NCBI GenBank assembly: GCA_046594105.1
Contig: JBKJQB010000326.1
Location: 1 to 6,366, forward strand
Length of the DNA: 6,366 nucleotides
Reading direction: 5' to 3'
DNA from: JBDSGC01 sp046594105
GTDB lineage: Bacteria; Acidobacteriota; Thermoanaerobaculia; Gp7-AA8
Part shown: positions 1 through 5,639 of the stretch, piece by piece
How positions within the stretch are numbered: the first letter of the stretch is position 1
Layout of the letters: every line of letters begins with the position of its first letter
Made by a program: the position numbers and the translations under genes
Notes under the pieces: generated by a model
Database searches by the model: none
The model's input: only the letters and a program-made list of their open reading frames with translations
Told to the model about the DNA's origin: nothing

Positions 1-837
1 AAAATCCAGGGATTCCTGGAGCGCTCCAACAAGTCGCTCCTGATCATCGAGGACAACGAGGCGCAGCGGATGGCCATCGCCGAACTGATCGGCGGCGATG
101 GCGACGTCGACATCACCTCCGCCTCCAGCGGCGAAGAGGCCCTCAACATCCTCCGCGACCGGAAGTTCGACTGCATGGTCCTCGACCTCGGTCTGCCCGA
201 CATGAGCGGCTTTGAATTCCTCGGCCGGCTGAAGAACGAGCTGAAGGTTCACGATGTGCCGGTCGTCGTTTACACCGGCAGGGAGTTGACCAGACGCGAA
301 GAAACAGACCTCAAGCAGATGGCCGAGGCCATCATCATCAAGGATGTGCGGTCGCCGGATCGCCTTCTCGATGAGACCGCCCTCTTCCTGCATCGGGTGG
401 AGGCCAATCTTCCCGAGCAGAAGCGAAAGATTCTCGAGCAGCTCCATGAATCCGACCCGGTGCTGGCGGGCAAGAAGGCGCTCATCGTCGATGACGACGT
501 GCGCAACATCTACGCGCTGACCAGCCTGCTGGAACGACACAAGATGAATGTGGTGTACGCAGAGAGCGGCGCGGAAGGCATCGAGTCCCTGAAAAAGCAC
601 GCGGACATCGAGGTGGTCCTCATGGACGTGATGATGCCGCAGATGGACGGATACGAAGCCATGCGAAGGATCCGGGCCATGCCGGAGTACGCGAACCTCC
701 CCATGATCGCGCTGACTGCCAAGGCCATGAAGGGAGACCGTGAGAAGTGCATGGAGGCCGGGGCCTCGGACTACATCACCAAACCCATCGATGCCCAGCA
801 GCTCGTCTCTCTGCTGCGGGTCTGGTTGTACCGGTAG
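1..837 (+). CDS. C-terminal tandem receiver region of a large hybrid histidine kinase (5' partial)
   Basis: The reading frame is open from the first base, so the start lies upstream of the window; 278 codons are visible. Two receiver (REC) domains occur in tandem. REC1 spans about residues 13-130, with acidic pair E17/D18, phosphoacceptor D62 (in LDLGLPDMSGFEF, nt 184-186), the threonine of VVYTG, and a lysine in IIIKD. REC2 spans about residues 160-277, with DDD at 164-166, phosphoacceptor D209 (in MDVMMPQMDGYEA, nt 625-627), and ALTAKAM followed by the TKP lysine. A helical linker of about 30 residues separates them. From family knowledge, this pair with its IIKDVRSP motif is typical of the tail of multi-domain cytoplasmic hybrid kinases carrying HAMP repeats and/or GAF, a kinase core and several receivers; the kinase part is not seen here. 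The receivers would accept phosphate from the protein's own or a partner kinase. The gene ends 10 nt before the preferred cheR-like start, which suggests co-transcription. A separate multi-REC response regulator is possible but less likely. Confidence 0.9.
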   Translation, partial: KIQGFLERSNKSLLIIEDNEAQRMAIAELIGGDGDVDITSASSGEEALNILRDRKFDCMVLDLGLPDMSGFEFLGRLKNELKVHDVPVVVYTGRELTRREETDLKQMAEAIIIKDVRSPDRLLDETALFLHRVEANLPEQKRKILEQLHESDPVLAGKKALIVDDDVRNIYALTSLLERHKMNVVYAESGAEGIESLKKHADIEVVLMDVMMPQMDGYEAMRRIRAMPEYANLPMIALTAKAMKGDREKCMEAGASDYITKPIDAQQLVSLLRVWLYR

Positions 838-840
838 GAA
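836..840 (+). promoter_or_regulatory. Ribosome-binding site for the CheR-like gene
   Basis: AGGAA overlaps the stop codon of the upstream hybrid kinase and lies 7 nt before the ATG at 848. It supports that start over the ATG at 929, which has no purine-rich site in front of it. Its position on the upstream stop codon suggests translational coupling. Confidence 0.5.
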
Positions 841-847
841 CAGCAAA

Positions 848-1801
848 ATGGCGGGAACGGAGCGGCCGAAAAGTCGTTTCGCTCCCGCCGGGCGCCCGGC
901 CCGCCCATTCCGGTCCGCCCTTTGCTCTATGACCATGCAGATGCCACCTGATCAAGCAGCCGTTCCGGTCGACGAGCAGCAGAAGCTGGATCTGGAAGTG
1001 GTCGAAGTCCAGCTTCTTACAGAGGGCATTTACCGGCATTACGGGTTCGATTTTCGCGATTACTCGACTCCCTCGCTGCGCCGCAGAATCTGGAAGCGCG
1101 TCTATGCCGAGGGGCTGGCCACCATCTCCGGACTGCAGGAGAAAGTGCTGCACGAGTCGGCCTGCATGGAGCGGTTGCTGCTGGATCTGTCGATCAACAC
1201 CACCGCCATGTTCCGGGACCCCACGTTCTATCTGGCGTTCCGCCGTAAGATCGTCCCGATGCTGCGGACCTACCCGTTCGTGCGGGTGTGGCATGCCGGA
1301 TGTTCCACAGGCGAAGAGGTGTATTCGCTGGCCATCCTGCTCACCGAAGAAGGCCTGTACGACCGATGCCGGATCTACGCGACGGACATCAACGAGACGG
1401 TGCTCCAGCGGGCCAAGGACGGGATTTTTCCGCTGGCCACGATGCAGGAGAACACCTCGAACTACATGACGGCCGGGGGAACCGGAACGTTTTCGCAGTA
1501 CTACACGGCGCGGTATGACTACGCCATCTTCCGCCCGGCCCTGCGCGAAAACGTGGTCTTCGCACAGCACAACCTGGTGACCGATGCCTCCTTCAACGTG
1601 TTCAACGTCATCCTGTGCCGCAATGTGCTGATCTACTTCAACAACCCTCTGCAGGATCGCGTACAGAAGCTGTTTCTGGACAGCATGGACACCTTCGGGA
1701 TTCTCGGCCTTGGAAAGAAAGAAACGGTGCGTTACACCTCGGTGACCAGCAACTACGAAGAGATCGACGCCGAAGAGCGACTGTACCGGAGAGTGCGCTG
1801 A
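848..1801 (+). CDS. cheR: CheR-family SAM-dependent protein-glutamate methyltransferase
   Basis: The predicted enzyme transfers methyl groups from S-adenosylmethionine to glutamates of a receptor or signalling protein. The N-terminal helical CheR domain is recognisable from YRHYGFDFRDY onward, with NTTAMFRDP at nt 1196-1222. The catalytic Rossmann domain has HAGCSTGEEVYSLA (nt 1292-1333) as the SAM glycine motif, the acidic YATDIN motif (Asp at nt 1385-1387), and LCRNVLIYF before the C-terminal strands. No TPR or receiver domain is attached. The start is uncertain: 848 (317 aa) has a good Shine-Dalgarno, but its first 27 residues are Arg/Pro-rich and unlike the family; 929 (290 aa) fits usual CheR length but lacks a ribosome-binding site. 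The TGA stop shares its A with the ATG of the CheB-like gene. The neighbouring demethylase suggests a reversible methylation pair. The target is not in the window and may be the upstream hybrid kinase or an MCP encoded elsewhere. The gene symbol denotes family, not proven chemotaxis function. Confidence 0.92.
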   Translation: MAGTERPKSRFAPAGRPARPFRSALCSMTMQMPPDQAAVPVDEQQKLDLEVVEVQLLTEGIYRHYGFDFRDYSTPSLRRRIWKRVYAEGLATISGLQEKVLHESACMERLLLDLSINTTAMFRDPTFYLAFRRKIVPMLRTYPFVRVWHAGCSTGEEVYSLAILLTEEGLYDRCRIYATDINETVLQRAKDGIFPLATMQENTSNYMTAGGTGTFSQYYTARYDYAIFRPALRENVVFAQHNLVTDASFNVFNVILCRNVLIYFNNPLQDRVQKLFLDSMDTFGILGLGKKETVRYTSVTSNYEEIDAEERLYRRVR

Positions 1802-2454
1802 TGGGGCCCGCTTCCAACAGCGTTCGGAAGGCGACCCAGGGGGCTGTCAAGGCCTCCAGGTCGACCGCCTTCAGCTCCAGCTTCGACCTCATCGTGGTCG
1901 GTTGCTCGCTGGGTGGAATGCATGCCCTTCAGGTAATCTTCAGCGGTTTGCCCCAATCCTTCTGCGTCCCCATCGTTGTGGCCCAGCACCGCCACAAGGC
2001 CTCCAACGAGGGTCTGCCGGCGTACTTCCGGCGCCGGACTGACTTGAAAGTCGTCGATGCGGACGACAAGCAGTGGATCAAGCCGGGCCACGTGTATCTC
2101 GCTCCCGCCGATTACCATCTGCTTGTGGACAAAGGAGGGGAGCTCAACCTGTCGGTCGACGAGGCGGTCCGCTTCTCCCGACCGTCGATCGACGTGCTTT
2201 TCGAATCGGCCGCGGATGCCTTCGGAAGCCGGGTTCTGGGCGTGATTCTTACCGGATCCAACGCCGACGGCGCCCTCGGGGCGGTGCGCATCAAGAGCCG
2301 TAAAGGGACGGTGGTGGTGCAGGACCCGGCGACCGCCGAGGCCCCCGCCATGCCACAGGCGGCCATCGACGCGGTGCAGGTGGATCGAATCTTGCCACTG
2401 GACCAGATCGCTTCATTCCTTACAGACAAGTGTTCGACCGCGGTGAGCTCATGA
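1801..2454 (+). CDS. cheB: Stand-alone CheB-type protein-glutamate methylesterase domain
   Basis: This 217-residue protein matches the catalytic C-terminal domain of CheB, which hydrolyses glutamyl methyl esters and can deamidate glutamines on receptors. The catalytic triad is visible: S36 in GCSLGG, H63 in VAQHRH, and D156 in LTGSNADGALG (nt 2266-2268). The KPGHVYLAP motif (94-102) and VVVQDPATAEAPAMP segment are also typical. The regulatory receiver domain and linker found at the N terminus of chemotaxis CheB are absent; a Ser/Lys-rich, probably disordered stretch of about 27 residues replaces them. The ATG overlaps the preceding TGA by one base (TGATG), so translation is probably coupled to the CheR-like gene. 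The frame is open upstream to 1615, but that part lies within the CheR gene and is not conserved. Lacking its own receiver, it is either constitutive or controlled by another protein, possibly a receiver of its operon neighbours (inference). Confidence 0.92.
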   Translation: MGPASNSVRKATQGAVKASRSTAFSSSFDLIVVGCSLGGMHALQVIFSGLPQSFCVPIVVAQHRHKASNEGLPAYFRRRTDLKVVDADDKQWIKPGHVYLAPADYHLLVDKGGELNLSVDEAVRFSRPSIDVLFESAADAFGSRVLGVILTGSNADGALGAVRIKSRKGTVVVQDPATAEAPAMPQAAIDAVQVDRILPLDQIASFLTDKCSTAVSS

Positions 2455-4040
2455 CGTCATTCGACGACGAGAAGGTGAATATTCTGCTGGTCGATGACCA
2501 GCCGAATAACCTCCTGGCCCTCGAGTCGATCCTGGAAGATACCGGCGATGTGCTGATCCGCGCCGAGTCGGGACGATCCGCGCTCAAAGCGCTGCTGGAG
2601 TACGAGTTCGCAGTGATTCTGCTCGACGTGCAGATGCCCGATCTGGATGGATTCGAGACCGCCGGTCTCATCCGCGCGCGCGACAAGTCGCGCGACACGC
2701 CGATCATCTTTCTGACCGCACTGAGCCGCAGCGAGAGCAATGTTTTTCGGGGGTATGAGCTTGGCGCCGTGGATTACATCTTCAAGCCGTTCCAGCCCGA
2801 GGTGCTGCGGGCCAAGGTCAGCGTTTTCGTGGAACTGTTCCGCAAGCGCGAGGCAATCAAACGCCAGGCCGGCGAACTGGCCAGGCTGAGCAAACAGAAT
2901 CAGCTCATCCTCAACGCCGCGGCGGAAGGTGTGTTCGGCGCCAACCTCGACGGCATCGCCACCTTCGTCAATCCTTCTGCGGCCCGCATGATCGGGCGGC
3001 GGGCGGAAGAAGTGGCCGGATCTGACATCCACTCCATGATCCATCCCTCCTTTCCGGGCGTGACCACCTGCGATGTCTCCCAATGCATGCTGAACTCGGC
3101 GCTGCACGGAGAACCGGTCGGCGATGGGATCGAGGACCTGTTCTTCCGGGAAGATGGGGGAAACTTTCCCATCGAGTTCAGCGCCTCCAGCATGCTGGAC
3201 GACGATGGCAAGCCCCTGGGAACGGTGGTCACCTTTCGCGATGTGACCGAGAAGCGGGCCGCGGCCCTGGCTGCCGAAAGCGAGAGGCGCTACCGGGAGG
3301 CGGAATCACAGAACCGGGCCAAAGACAATTTTCTGGCAACGCTCTCCCACGAGTTGCGCACGCCGATGACCTCCATCCTGGGGTGGGTGCAGTTCCTGCG
3401 ATCGGGCGATTACGCTCCCGACGAATTGCGCGAAGCCCTTCTGATGATCGAGACCAGCGCACGGCTGCAGAAGCGGCTGATCGACGACATGCTCGATGTC
3501 TCCCGCATCATCCTCGGGAAGTTCCAGGTGGAACTGGCGCCGACCCAACTCTCCAAAGTGGTGGAGGCTGCCGTGACCACGGCGCGCCCCGACGCCGCCG
3601 AGCGCGGCGTTCGCCTGACTTCGGAGATCGAGCCGAACGAGGCCCTGGTCGAAGCGGACGCTGCGCGATTGCAGCAGGTCATCGGCAACATCCTCTCCAA
3701 CGCCATCAAATTCACGCCTTCAGGAAAACAGGTCGACCTCAGCCTCAGTCGTTCCGAGGAGACCATGAAGATCAGCGTGACGGATGAGGGAGAGGGAATC
3801 GATCCTTCGTTCCTCCCCCATGTCTTCGAGCGGCTGCGACAGAACGACAACTCCGCAAAACGCGCCGGGCTGGGTCTGGGGCTGGCCATCGCCCGACACA
3901 TCATCGACCTTCATCAGGGGCACATCACGGCAGAGAGCGAAGGACTGGGCAAGGGCGCTCGCTTCGTGATCAGCATTCCTGTGGCCGAGCCGGGACTGCT
4001 CCACGCTCGCGAATCGCACCTCTCGCAGCAGTCGCACTGA
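2451..4040 (+). CDS. REC-PAS-HisKA-HATPase soluble sensor histidine kinase
   Basis: This 529-aa cytoplasmic kinase has no membrane segment. An N-terminal receiver (residues 9-125) has D15/D16, phosphoacceptor D59 (LLDVQMPDLDGFE), T89 and K112 (FKPF). A helical linker (about 127-153) leads to a PAS domain (about 150-265) ending in TFRDVTEKR. The dimerisation/phosphotransfer domain has H300 in LSHELRTPMTSILGW. The ATPase domain shows the N box (N413/N417, NILSNAIKF), G1 (D445-EGEGI), F459 and G2 (G473-LGLG), so all kinase elements are intact. The PAS domain contains H194, H198, C207 and C212, possible metal or redox ligands. ATG 2451 overlaps the cheB TGA as ATGA, with GGTGAG 3 nt upstream; GTG 2430 would only add seven residues. 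An N-terminal receiver implies its activity is set by phosphorylation from another kinase, plausibly the upstream hybrid kinase, while PAS adds a second input. No transcription-factor output is encoded in the operon. Confidence 0.95.
   Translation: MTSFDDEKVNILLVDDQPNNLLALESILEDTGDVLIRAESGRSALKALLEYEFAVILLDVQMPDLDGFETAGLIRARDKSRDTPIIFLTALSRSESNVFRGYELGAVDYIFKPFQPEVLRAKVSVFVELFRKREAIKRQAGELARLSKQNQLILNAAAEGVFGANLDGIATFVNPSAARMIGRRAEEVAGSDIHSMIHPSFPGVTTCDVSQCMLNSALHGEPVGDGIEDLFFREDGGNFPIEFSASSMLDDDGKPLGTVVTFRDVTEKRAAALAAESERRYREAESQNRAKDNFLATLSHELRTPMTSILGWVQFLRSGDYAPDELREALLMIETSARLQKRLIDDMLDVSRIILGKFQVELAPTQLSKVVEAAVTTARPDAAERGVRLTSEIEPNEALVEADAARLQQVIGNILSNAIKFTPSGKQVDLSLSRSEETMKISVTDEGEGIDPSFLPHVFERLRQNDNSAKRAGLGLGLAIARHIIDLHQGHITAESEGLGKGARFVISIPVAEPGLLHARESHLSQQSH
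2677..2694 (+). repeat. Perfect 8-bp inverted repeat inside the kinase receiver domain
   Basis: CGCGCGAC and its reverse complement GTCGCGCG are separated by AA, giving a GC-rich hairpin (7-8 bp stem) in the mRNA. It encodes the variable loop around RARDKSRD in the receiver, just before the TPIIFLTA strand. It may be a by-product of GC-rich Arg/Asp codons. Confidence 0.5.
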
Positions 4041-4060
4041 GGTCGTAGACGGTGGGGCTT

Positions 4061-4600
4061 TCAGCGGAGCCGGGATCCCAGTTCGATGTTGCGTCTCATG
4101 GCGTCTACGGAGCGGTAGCCGGCCAGCAAGGCAGCCTTTTTCCTCGTCAACCCGTTTGCCAGCAGCCGTTGTGCGTGCAGCGTGCGAACCCGTCTGAGAA
4201 AGGTTGACGGCGGAAAGGGGATCTCGGCGCTCCAGCTGCGATAGAAGGAGCGGCGGGAGGTCCACTGCTGCTCGAGATCGCGCAGGGATGGCACCCGCGG
4301 TCTTGCTGCGACTCTCTCCAGCAGAATTTCCAGCGGCGCGGAGAGGAGTGACGGGCGGCGTCCTGCCTCGTCGAGGGCGCGGGCGACCTCGATCGAGATC
4401 CCTGTCTGCAGCTGTGGAGAGGAGCGACGCCAGCGGTCGAGCTCTTCGAGGGTAGAGAAGGCGCGCACCGAGCCACCACCCAGCTCTCTTTCAATCCTCG
4501 GAAGGATTTCGTGCGAGGCGATGACGATGATCTCGCGGCTGCCCTCTCCTGCGGATCGGAAACCGTCTGGCGTGCAGGTCTTGCCTAAGTATTTGTCCAT
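4061..4600 (-). CDS. AraC-like helix-turn-helix domain protein with unrecognised N-terminal half
   Basis: The protein is 179 aa. The C-terminal half (about 104-174) resembles an AraC/XylS-type double helix-turn-helix: a first helical unit at SLRDLEQQWTSRRSFYRSW (105-123), the linking helix FLRRVRTLHAQRLLA (134-148), then GLTRKKAALLAGYRSVDAMRR (150-170), where AGYRSVDAMRR matches the AGF-S-x-F-R core of the second helix-turn-helix. It is therefore probably a DNA-binding regulator. The first half has an alternating REIIVIASHEIL (22-33) and VRAFSTLEEL (45-54) pattern that could be a degenerate receiver-like fold, but no phosphoacceptor is evident, and I do not recognise a sensor domain. The ATG at 4598-4600 lacks a convincing ribosome-binding site, and residues 1-20 may not be translated. 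An 8-base purine-rich stretch (GGAGAGGG) lies just before residue 21, but no ATG, GTG or TTG follows it in frame. It lies 77 nt downstream of the glycosylase gene on the same strand and converges on the kinase gene 20 nt away. Its target genes are unknown. Confidence 0.75.
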   Translation of the reverse strand: MDKYLGKTCTPDGFRSAGEGSREIIVIASHEILPRIERELGGGSVRAFSTLEELDRWRRSSPQLQTGISIEVARALDEAGRRPSLLSAPLEILLERVAARPRVPSLRDLEQQWTSRRSFYRSWSAEIPFPPSTFLRRVRTLHAQRLLANGLTRKKAALLAGYRSVDAMRRNIELGSRLR

Positions 4601-4655
4601 GCAAGGATGGAGAGACTTCCAGAACTGGTTTCCCTACCCAAGTCCTGGCCTTGCA
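4600..4655 (-). repeat. 7-bp inverted repeat flanking the leader of the HTH gene
   Basis: TGCAAGG at 4600-4606 is matched by its reverse complement CCTTGCA at 4649-4655, with 42 nt between. On the - strand transcript the downstream arm abuts and includes the A of the start codon, so pairing could cover the translation start. The site could also be an operator half-site pair. Seven bases can match by chance. Confidence 0.3.
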
Positions 4656-4658
4656 GTC

Positions 4659-4671
4659 GGGCATCGTGCCC
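4659..4671 (-). other. Small hairpin after the glycosylase stop codon
   Basis: GGGCA-TCG-TGCCC forms a 5-bp stem with a three-base loop, 7 nt beyond the glycosylase stop on the - strand. No U-tract follows, so it is at best a weak terminator or transcript-end stabiliser between the glycosylase and HTH genes. Confidence 0.25.
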
Positions 4672-4677
4672 CAAGGT

Positions 4678-5559
4678 TCAGAGCTCGTCGATCGATCGGG
4701 GCCAGTCGCTGTGCAGGAGCCGCGAGAGCGCACGGTCCGCGAGCAGCCTTCCCTCCGTCTGGCACCGGGCGCAATAGTTCGTCTCATTCTGGGCGTAGAC
4801 GATCCGTTGGACCGGCGACCCGCAGTCGGGACAGGGCTGGTTGTATCGGCCATGAACAGCCATCCCCTCACGGAACGCGGTCACCTTCTCCGGGAAGCGG
4901 TCGCCTGCTTCCTGGCGCAGGCGTTCCGTCCATTCGACCAGCGTGGCGCGGGTGGCTTCAAAGAGACGTGCGATCTCTTCTTCCGAGAGATTTGTGGTCA
5001 CCTGCACAGGCGAAAGGCGGGCTCGATGCAGGATCTCGTCGGAGAACGCGTTGCCGATGCCGCTGAATCGATGAGGGTCGGTCAGGGATCGCTTCAGCGT
5101 GTGCCGCTCCGCGGTGAGAGCGGTGCGGAACGTTTCCAGCGAGGTCTCCAGGATTTCCAGGCCGCCGGGATCGTGCGCCGCCAGGCCCTCCTTGCCGCGG
5201 AGGAGATGAATCGATGCCCGGCGCTTCGATCCCGCTTCCGTCAGGAGCAGGGTGCCCTCCGGAAAGTCGAACGCGGCCAGCCCGAGTTTTCCGGGGATCT
5301 TCGCATCCGGCGACAGCCAGCGGAATCTTCCGGCAATCATCAGATGGATGACCACGAAGCGCTCTTCCTCGAATTCGAGAACGATCCTCTTGCCGATCCG
5401 GCGAACCTTCGTGACGGCCCGTCCGACGAACTCCTCCGGCGGTGGATCGAAGGTTCGCAGGACGAAGGGGTTGGCCACTCGCAGGCGCGTCAGCCGCTGG
5501 CCGATGATCCGGCGCTGCAGCGCCTCGACGTAAACGGTAACGTCGGGAAGTTCCGGCAT
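4678..5559 (-). CDS. Fpg/Nei-family bifunctional DNA glycosylase/AP lyase
   Basis: The product is 293 aa, close to the usual 270-290 of the family. It predicts excision of oxidised bases followed by beta/delta-elimination in base-excision repair. The start at 5559 gives MPELPDVTVY; after Met removal, Pro2 is the Schiff-base nucleophile with Glu3 beside it. K57 lies in RRIGKRIVLEF, and HLMIAGRFRWL (72-82) is the core loop. The H2TH region is LKRSLTDPHRFSGIGNAFSD (155-174), with SDEILHRARLSP continuing to 184. The C-terminal zinc finger uses C243, C246, C263 and C266. Differences from classical MutM: the zinc-finger position normally Arg (GRSTxYC type) is Asn258 in QNETNYC, DPRRFG is replaced by EAGSKRRAS (108-116), and the helix begins PDVTVY instead of PEVE. 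These suggest a distinct Fpg/Nei subgroup, so substrate preference should not be assumed to be 8-oxoguanine. The in-frame TTG at 5610 would bury the catalytic proline and is rejected. There is no clear ribosome-binding site. Confidence 0.95.
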   Translation of the reverse strand: MPELPDVTVYVEALQRRIIGQRLTRLRVANPFVLRTFDPPPEEFVGRAVTKVRRIGKRIVLEFEEERFVVIHLMIAGRFRWLSPDAKIPGKLGLAAFDFPEGTLLLTEAGSKRRASIHLLRGKEGLAAHDPGGLEILETSLETFRTALTAERHTLKRSLTDPHRFSGIGNAFSDEILHRARLSPVQVTTNLSEEEIARLFEATRATLVEWTERLRQEAGDRFPEKVTAFREGMAVHGRYNQPCPDCGSPVQRIVYAQNETNYCARCQTEGRLLADRALSRLLHSDWPRSIDEL

Positions 5560-5568
5560 CTCGAACCG

Positions 5569-5574
5569 ATTATC
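5569..5574 (-). promoter_or_regulatory. Possible -10 element for the glycosylase gene
   Basis: On the - strand GATAAT ends 9 nt before the ATG at 5559, one mismatch from TATAAT. No TTGACA-like -35 is seen 16-18 nt upstream. If used, transcription would start within about 1-4 nt of the start codon, giving an almost leaderless mRNA, which agrees with the missing Shine-Dalgarno. Confidence 0.3.
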
Positions 5575-5625
5575 TGCCAGCGATGCGGTCCCATCCTCAT
5601 TTCCCGGCAAGCCTCTGCACCGACC

Positions 5626-5630
5626 GAGGT
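5626..5630 (+). promoter_or_regulatory. Ribosome-binding site for the M23 peptidase gene
   Basis: GAGGT lies 9 nt before the ATG at 5640 and 15 nt before the second in-frame ATG at 5646. It favours the start at 5640. Confidence 0.55.
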
Positions 5631-5639
5631 CTGTGACCG

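Noticed and set aside
740..847. Upstream extension of the CheR-like gene to ATG 740
   Set aside because: It would overlap the conserved end of REC2 by about 100 nt in another frame and adds non-conserved sequence; 848 or 929 is more reasonable.
776..1570. 264-codon - strand open frame across the CheR-like gene
   Set aside because: It lies opposite conserved CheR motifs and has a low-complexity His/Arg/Gly-rich translation typical of a shadow frame.
1615..1800. Upstream extension of the CheB-like gene
   Set aside because: The stretch overlaps the conserved C-terminal part of CheR in another frame; ATG 1801 in TGATG is the natural coupled start.
2457..3107. 216-codon - strand open frame across the kinase gene
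   Set aside because: It is opposite the receiver and PAS domains, with no recognisable domain of its own.
4041..4060. Bidirectional terminator between the convergent kinase and HTH genes
   Set aside because: The gap is only 20 nt. Only a 4-bp GGCT/AGCC pairing with no T-run is seen, which is too weak to call.
5560..5610. TTG 5610 as the glycosylase start
   Set aside because: The family requires proline directly after the initiator Met, which only the ATG at 5559 provides.
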